A DNA stretch of 64,000 bases from Desulfomonile tiedjei (GTDB lineage Bacteria > Desulfobacterota > Desulfomonilia > Desulfomonilales > Desulfomonilaceae), in assembly GCA_016218715.1 (NCBI GenBank), contig JACRDG010000060.1, forward strand, positions 1 through 64,000, written 5' to 3'. Every line of letters begins with the position of its first letter. Position 1 is the stretch's first letter. Of the stretch, positions 1-9,146 are shown one piece after another. Both the position numbers and the translations under genes were made by a program. The notes beneath the pieces were generated by a model. That model searched no databases. It had not been told where the DNA came from and saw only the letters and a program-made list of their open reading frames with translations.

Positions 1-350
1 AGAGCTGATTGAAAGGTGCGTGCCTTTCAAGGCATATCTGAACTTGCCGTAAGGTCCCCGCGGGACGTCCGTCCCGGCCTGTCTTTTTCTTCCTCAAGCC
101 TCTTCCTCAAATCTATTTCTCACGCAGCTTATTTGTTCTCTCGCTCGGAGTGCGGCATATCGGTGGGGACGACAACCACAAATCTGTTGGAGTCTGCCCG
201 TTCCATGGCCCGGGGGGGCTCCGGATTTTTGCGGTCAGGAGTCTTTCATGCGCAACTTCTTGGAGAGAAAAAAGGTTGTTACTGAACCGTCGAATCACCC
301 CTCTCGCCCAGATACACGTCCATTCCCACGGGGGAAGCAGTGGAGCGCGT
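1..350. other. intergenic, no gene seen
   Basis: No convincing gene is visible here. Two short hairpins occur near the left edge: GAAAGG/CCTTTC at 11-28, and CGGGAC/GTCCCG at 61-76 followed a few bases later by a T run at 84-88. The second could be a weak terminator for a gene lying left of the window. Short open frames on both strands have no ribosome binding site and no recognisable domain. Confidence 0.4.
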
Positions 351-521
351 GTAGGATGCGGTGACCACCGGGGACCGCATCGATCGAGTCATTCTATCGA
401 GAATCAAGTACTGCCGAGTGCCCGGCCACAAAGGCATTCGGTCATCAAGAAACCCGTCTTGGGGGGTTCTTTCTCGCGAGCGATGCGGTTCACTTCGTTC
501 ACCACATCCTACGCGGGCTCG
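351..521. repeat. MITE/REP-like repeat, copy 1
   Basis: This segment is clearly related to the one at 2090-2269. Both share the order of an outer GTAGGATG-type arm, a GATGCGGT/ACCGCATC sub-terminal hairpin, a middle with GGCCACAAAGGCATTCGGTC, and a right end CATCCTACGCGGGCTCG. The left arm of this copy is degraded outside GTAGGATG. It carries no reading frame of its own and abuts the stop codon of the barrel gene at 535. Confidence 0.75.
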
Positions 522-534
522 TCTTGCACGCCTA

Positions 535-1713
535 TCAGAATAGGAGATTAAGACTGCCTCCTAGTTGCCAAAGTTCCTCGGTCAATGTCAGGCTTTCCTG
601 AGCCCCCTGAACGTAGGCCTGGGTGGCCAGGAAATTGTTGGACATCGATTGACCTTCGGTGCCGGAGTCTCGTAATCTGATGTACGTGTATTTCCCCTTC
701 AAATCGAGAGCGAGGCTTTGGGAAAGCGAGAACGTGATTCCCCCACGCGCCTCAAGTCCAATTCTGTTCCAGCCGGAAATCTGAGTCCCCTGCCAGCCTC
801 GAACGAAGAAAAAGCCGTCGTCGTACGCGGCTCCCCAATCGAATTCGTATTTGCCAAACACGCAGGGAGAGGCCACGACTTCCAGATAGGCTCCTCCAGC
901 CCAGACTGAGGCGGGCATTCTCCAACTCAAACCGACAAACGGTCCGTTCCATTTGAAACTTTGAGCCATATTGAAAGAAGTAGTGCTGGGAACCGCATTC
1001 GTCCAATTATTGCGCCAGCCGCCGTTCGGGTCCAAGGTATGGGATCCAAGGACTGGGTTGTCTGATGAGTACGGATCCAGAAAGCTCTTTATGTTGCTCC
1101 ATTTGTATTCCAGAAGGATATCCACCCCTCGAAATCCCGGAATACGACCGGTCACATCCCAGGCCCACATTCGGTTTCTATTATCAAGGAATATTATGCC
1201 CTCGAGATTGTTCGGCAACCGCAAGACACTGCCGACAGCGTAGCGAGAATGCCAGCCAAAAGGCTGTTGAACCCCGGATTCCGTCCACTGCCTGAATTCT
1301 GTGACGCGTCCGATGTTGGTTTCAAACCGGACGTTGAGGAGTTCTAACCCCTCAGCGGTCAACGCCGCGTCGAACGAAAGGAACGTATCGGTCAATGGAG
1401 TTTTTCGCACGTGCGAAAAGGCATCGAAATCAGGAAGTCCCGGTATCGCTGCCACATGATTCGGTCCCGCCTCGACGGAATGAGCGACCGTGATCGCTCC
1501 ACCCCCTGCGAACACGCCCAGGCAGGCTCTTCCGAGTGTCAGAGATCGAAGCCAATCTCCTCGCGTGAACGCGTTGAAGTCCATTGACCGGGCCGGCAGA
1601 CCGGCCGATCGAACGCCAAGCGCTAATCCTTGCGAATAGGCCGGGAGTGCTACGAACAAGGTGACAGCCATGACGATCAGGACGATACTACTGTACCAGC
1701 GTGTCTGATCCAC
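535..1713 (-). CDS. predicted outer-membrane beta-barrel protein
   Basis: This is an exported protein of about 392 residues, probably an outer-membrane barrel. I take a GTG start at 1713 because GGAGGG lies just upstream and the product then opens with a clean signal peptide (hydrophobic core SSIVLIVMAVTLFVALPA, cleavage near AYS-QG). The open frame continues up to a TTG at 1785, but that part looks non-coding. The mature chain is rich in Gly, Trp, Tyr and alternating hydrophobic residues, has motifs such as GGITFSLSQSLALDLKG, and ends in Phe (LNLLF), as barrels inserted by BamA usually do. I do not recognise the family, so transport substrate is unknown. It resembles in style the larger barrel at 18925-20895, but I cannot show homology by eye. 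Confidence 0.75.
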   Translation of the reverse strand: MDQTRWYSSIVLIVMAVTLFVALPAYSQGLALGVRSAGLPARSMDFNAFTRGDWLRSLTLGRACLGVFAGGGAITVAHSVEAGPNHVAAIPGLPDFDAFSHVRKTPLTDTFLSFDAALTAEGLELLNVRFETNIGRVTEFRQWTESGVQQPFGWHSRYAVGSVLRLPNNLEGIIFLDNRNRMWAWDVTGRIPGFRGVDILLEYKWSNIKSFLDPYSSDNPVLGSHTLDPNGGWRNNWTNAVPSTTSFNMAQSFKWNGPFVGLSWRMPASVWAGGAYLEVVASPCVFGKYEFDWGAAYDDGFFFVRGWQGTQISGWNRIGLEARGGITFSLSQSLALDLKGKYTYIRLRDSGTEGQSMSNNFLATQAYVQGAQESLTLTEELWQLGGSLNLLF

Positions 1714-1833
1714 GTCCTCCCTCCACACCCCACCCCTACGACGCACCGCTTGGAAGTCGAGGAAATCCCTCTGTCGTCCGAGCAACGCGATAAGAGAATG
1801 ACCAAATTTCGCACAATGAATGTTCGAAAGGCG

Positions 1834-1862
1834 ACGTTATGCTCGTGAGGTTGAGATGTCAA
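1834..1862 (-). promoter_or_regulatory. possible sigma-70 promoter for the barrel gene
   Basis: On the minus strand TTGACA (1857-1862) is followed after 17 bases by TAACGT (1834-1839). The -35 is perfect and the -10 is weak. Transcription would begin about 115 bases before the GTG start at 1713. Confidence 0.45.
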
Positions 1863-2089
1863 GCCAAAAAACGAGTATTCATTTACTTCCGGGTGGATAA
1901 TCACGAGCGACAGCCCGTGACAAGGTTTACCCAGCCATCTACAAGGCCGCGCTGTTAGCCTTTCTCCCAAACTGGTCAAGCAATAGTTCAAAGCGGCATC
2001 CAGGCATGCAGAGAGAAAGTCCCAAACCCCAAGGGTAACGGTCAGTTGTCCACGGACGTGCAACCGCGCTGGGTTTATGGAGAGTTCCT
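1863..2089. other. intergenic, nothing recognised
   Basis: Together with its flanks this belongs to a gap of about 1 kb between the barrel gene and typA. I see no gene in this part. The rest of the gap holds two repeats (2090-2269 and 2362-2463) and the typA promoter. Confidence 0.4.
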
Positions 2090-2269
2090 CGAGCCCGCGT
2101 CGGATGCGATGACCACGGGAACTGCATCAATCGAGGCATTCCGTCGAGAAACACGTGCCGCCGGGTGAGCGGCCACAAAGGCATTCGGTCATCAGGTGGC
2201 CCGTCTTGGAGGGCTCTTTTCTCGCGAGCGATGCGGTTCACTTCGGTCACCACATCCTACGCGGGCTCG
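2090..2269. repeat. MITE/REP-like repeat, copy 2, with terminal inverted repeats
   Basis: The element is about 180 bp. Its left end (2090-2106) and the reverse complement of its right end (2253-2269) match at 16 of 17 positions: CGAGCCCGCGTcGGATG against CGAGCCCGCGTaGGATG. Just inside each end is a smaller imperfect hairpin built on GATGC...GCATC. No transposase is encoded, so it would have to be mobilised in trans if it moves at all. I see no obvious flanking target duplication. The related copy is at 351-521. Confidence 0.75.
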
Positions 2270-2361
2270 GGAATGCCCCGGAGGGGCATACGGTGAGTAG
2301 CCGTGGGTTTCAGAAGCCGTCTCAAAACTTCGGAAGCGATGACAATCGTGCCACGCCGTCC

Positions 2362-2463
2362 ACCCTCACTCTCGCCCTCCCAAGGGGAGAGGGAAATCGC
2401 CGGCAAGATGCCGGCGCCACTGAGAGCCCCCTCTCCCTTTGGGAGGGTTGGGGGTGAGGGTTC
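2362..2463. repeat. nested palindromic repeat, copy 1
   Basis: Two arms of about 32 bases (CCCTCAC...GGAGAGGG on the left, its near reverse complement on the right) enclose a core GCCGGCAAGATGCCGGC, which is itself a 6-bp hairpin. The transcript could fold into a long nested stem. A close copy begins at 63905 and runs off the window. Shorter copies of the core occur near 39513, 59998 and 61103. Confidence 0.75.
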
Positions 2464-2579
2464 TTCAACCGAGCCTCGTTCCACAGGTTGAAGCCCGTGG
2501 CGATTCATGGTGCGCACCGCTGGGGCGCTATCCACAGTTGCTTGCGCCGCGGAATGGAACGGTCACCCACGCAAATCTG

Positions 2580-2608
2580 TTTACACAGATCCGGATCGGG
2601 ACTATACT
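2580..2608 (+). promoter_or_regulatory. sigma-70-type promoter upstream of typA
   Basis: TTTACA (2580-2585), a 17-base spacer and TATACT (2603-2608) form a good promoter. A start near 2615 would give typA a leader of about 170 bases. Confidence 0.6.
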
Positions 2609-2783
2609 GGGGGGTGGTGATCATCATCTCCTCTTGATCGTGGTGGCTCGTCTCCCTCCTGTCCATCCAGTCAAAGGAACAATGAGTGAACCGAACGGAG
2701 ATCCGGCCGATCATGGTGGACGAGGGCCACGGCTCGTGCCGGAGGCGTTATCTTAATGAGAGGACTGTAGACGGACCTAACCA

Positions 2784-4580
2784 ATGGAAATTCGTAATAT
2801 AGCGATCATCGCCCACGTGGATCACGGCAAGACGACCCTGACCGACGCTATCATGAAACAGACCGGCATGGTCGACGATGACAGCGTCACTATGGATTCG
2901 AATACCCTGGAGCAGGAGCGGGGAATAACCATCTATTCCAAGAACGCTTCGGTCTTCTACAAGGGAACGAAAATCAACATCGTCGATACGCCCGGACACG
3001 CGGACTTCGGCTCGGAAGTGGAACGAGTCCTGCGATCCATTGACAGCGTGCTGCTCGTGGTAGACGCGCAGGAAGGCCCCATGCCCCAGACCAGGTTTGT
3101 GCTGAGCAAGTCTCTGGAGCTCGGCCTGAAGCCTCTGGTCATCATCAATAAGATCGACAAAGCCGCGGCCGATCCCGACCGGGCTCAGGAAGAGGTATTC
3201 GAGCTTTTCTGCGACCTGGGGGCGAACGACGAACAGCTGGATTTCACCACCATATACGCCATAGGACGGGATGGGATTGCGAAAGCGCATCTGGACGATG
3301 AGTCGGACGATCTGACCCCCCTTCTGGACGCAATCGTTTCAGACGTTCAGCCCGCCGCGGCAAATACTGATGCACCGCTGCGCCTTCAGGTCTTCAATCT
3401 GGGATACGACAATTTTCTCGGCCGCCTGGCCATCGGAAGGATCTACGAGGGAACCGTGAAGGCCGGCAGCACGCTCTGCCTCAAGAAGCTCGGCGGCGAC
3501 TCGACAACCGGCAGGGTGACGAAGCTGTTCACGTTCTCCGGATTGGACAGGCTCGCTGTTGACGAGGCTTCTGCCGGCGATATCGTCATGGTCTCCGGCT
3601 TTTCGAATATCGATATCGGAGAGACGCTGTGTGAGACCGCGGACCAGGATGCCTTACCCGCCATTACCGTGGACGAGCCGACCATCAGCCTGATGTTCCT
3701 GGTCAACAGCTCCCCCTTTGCCGGCCGTGACGGCAAATACGTGACCAACAAGCACCTTCGCGAACGACTGGAAAAAGAGCTGGAGGTCAATGTCGGTCTG
3801 AGAATAGACTTCTCCCCCGACGTATACACCGTGTACGGCAGAGGCGAACTGCACATCTCGATACTGCTGGAAAACATGCGGAGAGAGGGGTACGAGGTCC
3901 AGGTCTCGCAACCGCAGGTCATCGTGAAGGAAGTTGACGGGTGCATCCTGGAGCCATATGAAGAGGTGACCGTTCAGGTGCCGGAAATGTACGCCGGAGT
4001 CGTGATCGACAAAATCGGCATCCGGAAAGGCCTCCTAATCAGTATGGAGACACATGGGAACCTGAAGAGGATGCTCTTTGAAATCCCGACCAGAGGTCTT
4101 CTGGGCTACCGCACCGACCTCGTTGTCGACACCAGGGGCGAAGGGGTCATGTATTCGCGAGTACTCGGGTTCCGACCCCACGCGGGTGAAATACGCAAAC
4201 GACCGGAAGGCTCGATGATTTCCAAGGTCTCGGGCAAAGCTTCCGCGTTCTCCCTGTACAATCTTCAGGAACGAGGAGCCCTGTACATCGGTCCGGGTAC
4301 GGACGTGTACGAAGGCATGATCATTGGCAATTCATCCAAGGGCGACGACATGACGGTGAATCCCATCAAGGGCAAGCAGCTCACCAATATGCGTGCAGCA
4401 GGAGCGGACGATGCCATACAGCTCACGCCTGCCTCCGAAATCAGTATTGAGCGAGGGTTGGAGATCATGGGGGAGGATGAGTACCTGGAAATCACTCCTA
4501 CCTGCGTGCGCCTGCGAAAGCAATTTCTCGCGGAAGCGGACAGGAGAAAGGCGTTCCGGAAAAAACAGAGCGCTGCATGA
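2784..4580 (+). CDS. typA: ribosome-associated GTPase TypA/BipA
   Basis: TypA/BipA is a translation-factor GTPase related to EF-G and LepA that binds the 70S ribosome and supports growth under stress and at low temperature. The 598-residue product has the usual length. The P-loop AHVDHGKT lies at about residues 10-17, the switch I region carries QERGITI, the G3 motif is DTPGHADFG and the G4 motif is NKID, so GTP binding looks intact. The C-terminal half contains RGLLGYR and the conserved tail region with [14 protein letters not shown], typical of BipA. The ATG at 2784 has only a weak ribosome binding site, but the family N-terminus fits. It stands alone behind its own promoter at 2580-2608. 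Confidence 0.97.
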   Translation: MEIRNIAIIAHVDHGKTTLTDAIMKQTGMVDDDSVTMDSNTLEQERGITIYSKNASVFYKGTKINIVDTPGHADFGSEVERVLRSIDSVLLVVDAQEGPMPQTRFVLSKSLELGLKPLVIINKIDKAAADPDRAQEEVFELFCDLGANDEQLDFTTIYAIGRDGIAKAHLDDESDDLTPLLDAIVSDVQPAAANTDAPLRLQVFNLGYDNFLGRLAIGRIYEGTVKAGSTLCLKKLGGDSTTGRVTKLFTFSGLDRLAVDEASAGDIVMVSGFSNIDIGETLCETADQDALPAITVDEPTISLMFLVNSSPFAGRDGKYVTNKHLRERLEKELEVNVGLRIDFSPDVYTVYGRGELHISILLENMRREGYEVQVSQPQVIVKEVDGCILEPYEEVTVQVPEMYAGVVIDKIGIRKGLLISMETHGNLKRMLFEIPTRGLLGYRTDLVVDTRGEGVMYSRVLGFRPHAGEIRKRPEGSMISKVSGKASAFSLYNLQERGALYIGPGTDVYEGMIIGNSSKGDDMTVNPIKGKQLTNMRAAGADDAIQLTPASEISIERGLEIMGEDEYLEITPTCVRLRKQFLAEADRRKAFRKKQSAA

Positions 4581-4649
4581 GTCCAATCGGCTCCAAGCGG
4601 TCTGCTGCCGATAATCTCTTAGGCTTTGTCTCGTGTTGGTGGGATCGGT

Positions 4650-5723
4650 ATGGCAAGAACGTGGGGGTCGGAAACAGTTTATCGGCTGGTCGCGCAATTG
4701 ACCGGGGGTTTCCTTGTCTTCGCGATCCTGTGTTGCCCGGTAGCGGACTCGGACGCAAGAGGAGCAGCACCCCAGCCCGTATTTGACGTCGGCTATCAAG
4801 TCCTCGATCTCAAGTACCGAAAGGACGGCCGGGAGCAAACGCTCACCGTGGCCGTCTGGTATCCCACTGCTGCGCAAACGAAGTCGCACAACTACGGGGG
4901 ACCAACGAGCGGCAACGTTGCAGTCGATGCCGCGCCGCACGGCGAAGGCAGCCCCTACCCTTTTCTGGTCTTTTCGCACGGGTACGGGGGCAGTGGGCTC
5001 AGCGAAGTGTTTTTCACCGAAGCCCTCGCCGCTCGTGGCTGGATTGTGGCCTGCCCGGACCACCATGACAAGCATTCGGCCGTCCGCATACGGACGGGCC
5101 AAGAGAAAGCCTTCGACCGCCTCGGTCTTCTGCGGTACGCCAAACAGATAGCAGCTTCAGGTCCCGGTGACCGGGGCAAATACCTGTACCGCTTGGACGA
5201 GATGAGGCTCGTGCTGGACGGCATGTTGACTTCCGGTCCGTTCACGAAACTAATCGACAGAGATCGCGTCGCTGTCGGGGGACACTCTTTTGGAGGATTC
5301 ACGGCGCTGGGGCTTAGCGGGACCATCGAGGAGCGCCATGACCCCCGCATCAAGGCAGTATTGTTGTTCTCGACGGGAGCCGGTGGCTATCTGTTCAGGG
5401 AAGACGAGCTTGCCGCCGTGCGAATTCCATGCATGCTGTTGATGGGAGAACGAGAAAAAGACCAATTGCGCGGCTCCAAAAAGATGTCGGAGCTTTCGGC
5501 CACGATTTACAGAAATGTATCATCGCCGAAGTACTTCCTTGAGGTTAAGGGGGCCGGCCATTTTTCATTCAACAATCGCTTCGCGGACAACCGCTGGACG
5601 AGGCTACTAAGTGGCACTGAGGAGCAGTTCGACGTTATCCGACGATACGCGATTGCTTTCCTGGAGAAGCACGTCGCAGGAAGGAAAGACGCTGGCCGCG
5701 TGCTGGAGCGGAGTGACCGCTAG
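4650..5723 (+). CDS. exported alpha/beta hydrolase, dienelactone-hydrolase-like
   Basis: A predicted secreted serine hydrolase of 357 residues. ATG 4650 is preferred over a TTG at 4626 because GGTGGG precedes it and the product then begins with a short positive stretch and a hydrophobic signal segment (LTGGFLVFAILCC). The nucleophile elbow GGHSFGG puts the catalytic Ser near residue 213. The oxyanion-region motif FSHGYGGSG and a late GAGHFSF His complete the usual triad pattern. The arrangement matches the predicted dienelactone hydrolase/PAF-acetylhydrolase group; the real substrate is unknown. It begins 69 bases after typA on the same strand but probably is not functionally linked to it. 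Confidence 0.8.
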   Translation: MARTWGSETVYRLVAQLTGGFLVFAILCCPVADSDARGAAPQPVFDVGYQVLDLKYRKDGREQTLTVAVWYPTAAQTKSHNYGGPTSGNVAVDAAPHGEGSPYPFLVFSHGYGGSGLSEVFFTEALAARGWIVACPDHHDKHSAVRIRTGQEKAFDRLGLLRYAKQIAASGPGDRGKYLYRLDEMRLVLDGMLTSGPFTKLIDRDRVAVGGHSFGGFTALGLSGTIEERHDPRIKAVLLFSTGAGGYLFREDELAAVRIPCMLLMGEREKDQLRGSKKMSELSATIYRNVSSPKYFLEVKGAGHFSFNNRFADNRWTRLLSGTEEQFDVIRRYAIAFLEKHVAGRKDAGRVLERSDR

Positions 5724-5813
5724 CCTGTCGAAATGGTCGGCCACGGTGGAAGGTTCCGGCCGTTCTTGAGGCGACAAAGCGCCAGGAGAGACATACCCAG
5801 AGGGCTGTAGTCG

Positions 5814-6989
5814 TTGACACCTCCCGACCAATTCGACTTTGATACCCCAATCGATCGGCGCGGCACGTGGACGGAAAAATGGGCCAGGTACGAGGGTCGG
5901 GACGTAATCCCCCTGTGGCTCGCGGATATGGATTTCCACGCGCCCCCCGCTGTCATCGAGGCGCTCCATCGGAGGGTCGATCATGGCGTGTTCGGGTACA
6001 CCGTGGTGCCGGAAGAGCTGATCGAGGCCGTCCTTTCGATGCTCCAGACCACGTACCGGTGGAAAGTCGAACGCGATTGGCTCGTGTGGTTGCCGAGCCT
6101 CGTCACCGGGATCAACCTCGCGTGCCGTGCACTGACCGACAACGGCGACGAGATCCTCACCGCGGTCCCCGTTTACCCGCCGTTCCTTTCCGCGCCGGAG
6201 CACGCGGAGCGGAATCTTATCCGCGCTCCCCTTGCCCGAGAATCCGGCCGATGGGTGTTCGACTTTGACCGGCTCGAACGGGCAGTCACACCCCGTACGC
6301 GGCTGTTCCTGCTCTGCAGCCCGCACAACCCGGTTGGCAGGGCCTACTCTCGCGAGGAGCTGACCCGGATAGCAAGGTTCTGCGAATCCCACGACATGAA
6401 GATCTGTTCCGATGAGATCCACTGCGGACTCGTGCTCGACCCGGACAAGAGCCACTTGCCCACAGCGAGTATCGACCCGGACATCGCAGCGCGTACCGTG
6501 ACGCTCATGGCCCCAACCAAGACGTTCAACCTGCCGGGCCTCGGCTGCGCTTTCGCAATTATTCCGAACCCCGAGCTGCGGAAGCGTTTTCGCAAAGCCA
6601 AGGCCGGCATAGTCCCGAGTGTGACCGCGCTGGCCTTCACCGCGGCCACGGCCGCGTATCGTGAAGGCTTGGCCTGGCACGCGGCGCTGCTCGACTATCT
6701 TCGCGGCAATCGCGACATCGTAACCCAAGCCGTCAACCAGATGCCGGGATTGTCCATGACCCACGTCGAAGCGACCTACATCGCGTGGATCGACGCTCGA
6801 GCCAGTGGCATAGAGCATCCGATGGAGTTCTTCGAGGCAGCCGGCGTCGCTCCGGGCAACGGCGCGGAATTCGGAGGTCCTGGATTTCTGCGGCTCATCT
6901 TCGCGTGCCCGCGATCGACCCTGCGGATGGCCCTCGAAAGGATGGCAAAGGCCTTGCAAGCCCACACCGGTCAAGAGCAACGGGGATAG
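5814..6989 (+). CDS. PLP-dependent aminotransferase, PatB/MalY type (cystathionine beta-lyase-like)
   Basis: Fold-type I PLP enzyme of 391 residues. Members of the PatB/MalY branch cleave C-S bonds of cystathionine or cysteine conjugates, or transaminate. The N-terminus DFDTPIDRRGT followed by PLWLADMDF is the branch signature. Further motifs are SPHNPVGRAYS, SDEIHCGLVL and the PLP lysine in MAPTKTFNLPGL. The start must be TTG at 5814: a TAG stands in frame two codons upstream and the next ATG would delete the signature. The downstream gene yjbQ is convergent. Lyase against transaminase activity cannot be decided from sequence. Confidence 0.88.
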   Translation: MTPPDQFDFDTPIDRRGTWTEKWARYEGRDVIPLWLADMDFHAPPAVIEALHRRVDHGVFGYTVVPEELIEAVLSMLQTTYRWKVERDWLVWLPSLVTGINLACRALTDNGDEILTAVPVYPPFLSAPEHAERNLIRAPLARESGRWVFDFDRLERAVTPRTRLFLLCSPHNPVGRAYSREELTRIARFCESHDMKICSDEIHCGLVLDPDKSHLPTASIDPDIAARTVTLMAPTKTFNLPGLGCAFAIIPNPELRKRFRKAKAGIVPSVTALAFTAATAAYREGLAWHAALLDYLRGNRDIVTQAVNQMPGLSMTHVEATYIAWIDARASGIEHPMEFFEAAGVAPGNGAEFGGPGFLRLIFACPRSTLRMALERMAKALQAHTGQEQRG

Positions 6990-6996
6990 ACCTGCC

Positions 6997-7416
6997 CTAT
7001 TCGCCGATGATTTTGACGAGGACCCTTTTGCGGCGGCCGCCGTCGAATTCGCCGTAGAAGATCTGTTCCCAGGGGCCGAAATCAAGCTTTCCGTCAGTGA
7101 TCGCAACGACTACTTCCCGTCCCATGACCTGTCTCTTGAGATGCGCGTCGCCGTTGTCTTCCCCGGTGCGGTTGTGCAGGTACCGGCTCACCGGCTCGTG
7201 GGGTGCCAGGGATTCGAGCCACTTCTCGTAGTCCTGGTGGAGTCCGGATTCGTCGTCGTTGATGAACACCGATGCGGTAATGTGCATCGCGTTGACCAGC
7301 ACGAGACCCTCCTTCACCCGGCTTTCGGAGACGGCTTGCTGCACCTCGCCGGTTATGTTGATGAACTCCCTCCGTCTGGGGACGTTGAACCATAGCTCCT
7401 TTCGATAGCTTTTCAT
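6997..7416 (-). CDS. yjbQ: YjbQ/UPF0047 family protein
   Basis: A small (139-residue) protein of the YjbQ family, members of which show weak thiamine-phosphate synthase activity that can rescue thiE mutants; the true role is unclear. Family features visible are the [16 protein letters not shown] segment, the [19 protein letters not shown] segment with its His and Asp residues, and the C-terminal [18 protein letters not shown] place the start at 7416 because GGAGGATACC lies right before that ATG and the longer frame adds 22 residues not typical of the family. It is divergent from the CBS gene; the 87-base gap must hold both promoters. Confidence 0.9.
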   Translation of the reverse strand: MKSYRKELWFNVPRRREFINITGEVQQAVSESRVKEGLVLVNAMHITASVFINDDESGLHQDYEKWLESLAPHEPVSRYLHNRTGEDNGDAHLKRQVMGREVVVAITDGKLDFGPWEQIFYGEFDGGRRKRVLVKIIGE

Positions 7417-7503
7417 GGTATCCTCCGTACTATGGGGGGACCCGATTACAGGGTCTTTTTCCGCGGAAGAGCGAACGTTCAAGCATGCAGCCAGGAGGCA
7501 CCC

Positions 7504-7950
7504 ATGCCCAAAGTAGCCGACATCATGTCTCGTGAGGTGATCACGGTCACACCGGAGACCTCGCTCCGGGATCTAGCACAAATCCTGTCCGAAAAACATA
7601 TCAACGGCGTCCCCGTACTCGACGACGAAGGGGATGTGATCGGCGTGGTCTGTGAATCGGATCTCGTCAAGCAAAACAAACCCCTGCACATACCGACCGT
7701 GTTCGTGATCCTCGACTCGTTTATTCCCATGGAAAGCCCGTGGCGCCTGGAAAAAGAGTTCAAGCGCTTAACCGCAACCACCGTCGGCGAGATCTACTCC
7801 CACCCGGCCACGTGCGTGGCTCCTGACACGGATGTCAGCGAGGTGGCGCGCCTCATGAGCGAAGAGAACATGCACACGATTCCGGTACTGGAGCGCGGGA
7901 AGCTGGTGGGGGTAGTGGGGAAAGGCGACGTAATCCGCTCTCTCCTGTGA
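7504..7950 (+). CDS. CBS-pair domain protein
   Basis: A 148-residue protein made of two CBS motifs, a module that binds adenosine nucleotides and usually regulates a partner. CBS1 covers about residues 5-55 ([18 protein letters not shown]...[11 protein letters not shown]) and CBS2 about 95-147 (THPATCV-like start, [15 protein letters not shown] end). There is no attached enzyme or transporter domain. The ATG at 7504 has AGGAGG seven bases upstream; in-frame sequence back to 7432 is not needed. It is divergently transcribed from yjbQ. The ligand and partner are unknown. Confidence 0.9.
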   Translation: MPKVADIMSREVITVTPETSLRDLAQILSEKHINGVPVLDDEGDVIGVVCESDLVKQNKPLHIPTVFVILDSFIPMESPWRLEKEFKRLTATTVGEIYSHPATCVAPDTDVSEVARLMSEENMHTIPVLERGKLVGVVGKGDVIRSLL

Positions 7951-8048
7951 TTGCTTAGTTAATCTCGTCATATTGAGCTGTTATCTTAATATTATGATAA
8001 GTAGGTTTCAAAAAGTGAGCTTTTTTCTAGAAATTTCTTTAAATAATC

Positions 8049-8077
8049 TTGACAATGATTTGAAATCATGGTCTAAG
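8049..8077 (+). promoter_or_regulatory. sigma-70-type promoter in AT-rich spacer
   Basis: TTGACA (8049-8054), 17 bases, then TCTAAG (8072-8077). The spacer itself is the palindrome ATGATTTGAAATCAT (8055-8069), a possible operator. The predicted start is near 8084. Confidence 0.45.
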
Positions 8078-8083
8078 TCTCCC

Positions 8084-8172
8084 CGGACAGCGGGAGGCGT
8101 AGCCCACTGCCCAACATACCTTTTCCTCTTGCGAAGCCCCGGTTCTCATCCTCCTTTCCGGGGCTTTGGTTT
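8084..8172 (+). ncRNA. candidate small RNA or attenuated leader ending in an intrinsic terminator
   Basis: A promoter at 8049-8077 and a terminator at 8134-8172 delimit a transcript of about 90 bases with no useful reading frame. It could be an independent small RNA, or a leader whose terminator controls larB, which starts at 8313. I could not match it to a known riboswitch class; a nickel-responsive RNA would make sense for larB but the sequence does not show it. Alternatively the terminator only closes the CBS gene unit. Confidence 0.3.
8134..8172 (+). terminator. rho-independent terminator
   Basis: A perfect 9-bp stem, AAGCCCCGG (8134-8142) with CCGGGGCTT (8158-8166), is followed by TTGGTTTG. 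It lies between the CBS gene and larB. Confidence 0.7.
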
Positions 8173-8312
8173 GTACGGCCCACGACAAGACCCTGAAATG
8201 AGCTGCCGGCTCGGTCTCCTCCAAAGGGCCGACCTCCCTGAACGTGCAATCTCATCGGACTGCTTCCGTGCCGGGCGACGGTGCGCTTTCCGTTCCATGG
8301 AGGGTGACGAGC

Positions 8313-9080
8313 TTGGATAGACGTCGTTTGAATCAGATTCTCCATGAGGTAAAGGAAGGCCGCCTCGCGCCGGAAGAAGCATCACTGCTGTTTCAGGACC
8401 TCCAGACCGAAGATCTCGGCTATGCAGCGGTGGACCATCACCGGGCGGTCAGGCTCGGATTTCCGGAGGTAATTTTCGGCGAAGGGAAGACGGGCGAGCA
8501 GATCCTCGGCATTTTCAGAAGCCTCCAGGCAAAGCAGGATGTGGTGCTGATCACGCGGGTGGACGATGGGAAGGCTCGGGACCTCCTTGCCGCGGTGCCG
8601 GAACTGCAGCATCATCCGCAGGCCAGGACCCTTCTGTACGTGCGCGGAGAACGGACGATCCGGGGCACCGGCACCATCCTCGTAGTGTGCGCGGGGAGTT
8701 CGGACCTCGCTGTGGCGGAAGAAGCGAGAATCACGGCTGAGGCCCTGGGAAACAGCGTCGAGTCCCTGTACGACGTGGGGGTCGCGGGGATACATCGCCT
8801 CCTGATGCACAGCCGGAAACTCAGAGACGCCGCAGTAATCATTGCCGTGGCCGGCATGGAAGGGGCGCTCCCCAGCGTCGTGGCAGGACTGGTTGACCGG
8901 CCGGTGATTGCGGTCCCCACTTCCGTGGGGTACGGGGCCGCGTTCGGAGGGATCGCGGCGCTCCTCGCGATGCTGAACTCCTGTGCCCCCGGGGTGGTGG
9001 TGGTCAACATCGACAATGGATTCGGTGCGGCCTACGCGGCCAGCATCATCAATCGGCCGTCGCAAGGTCATAGTGAATAG
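8313..9080 (+). CDS. larB: LarB, nickel-pincer cofactor biosynthesis (PurE-like)
   Basis: LarB carboxylates and hydrolyses nicotinic acid adenine dinucleotide to pyridinium-3,5-biscarboxylate mononucleotide, the first step to the nickel-pincer nucleotide of lactate racemase-type enzymes. The 255-residue product has the LarB N-terminal segment (LNQILHEVKEGRLAPEEA, then DHHRAVRLGFPEVIFGEGKT) and a PurE-like C-terminal domain (CAGSSDLAVAEEA, AGMEGALPSVVAGL, PTSVGYGAAFGG, NIDNGFGAAYAA). The TTG at 8313 is preferred, with GGAGGG eight bases upstream; the frame stays open to 8244 but the extra residues are not family-like. larC and larE are not in the window, so the pathway must be completed elsewhere. 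Confidence 0.9.
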   Translation: MDRRRLNQILHEVKEGRLAPEEASLLFQDLQTEDLGYAAVDHHRAVRLGFPEVIFGEGKTGEQILGIFRSLQAKQDVVLITRVDDGKARDLLAAVPELQHHPQARTLLYVRGERTIRGTGTILVVCAGSSDLAVAEEARITAEALGNSVESLYDVGVAGIHRLLMHSRKLRDAAVIIAVAGMEGALPSVVAGLVDRPVIAVPTSVGYGAAFGGIAALLAMLNSCAPGVVVVNIDNGFGAAYAASIINRPSQGHSE

Positions 9081-9146
9081 AGTGACGGGCGCGGCCGCCG
9101 AATCGGTATCAGATGCCAGGAGAGCAAGAGCCGGTGCTGGACTGCC

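Noticed and set aside
5607-7106. 499-codon minus-strand frame over the aminotransferase
   Set aside because: It is antisense to a clear PLP enzyme and has no domain; high GC at third positions leaves the opposite frame open.
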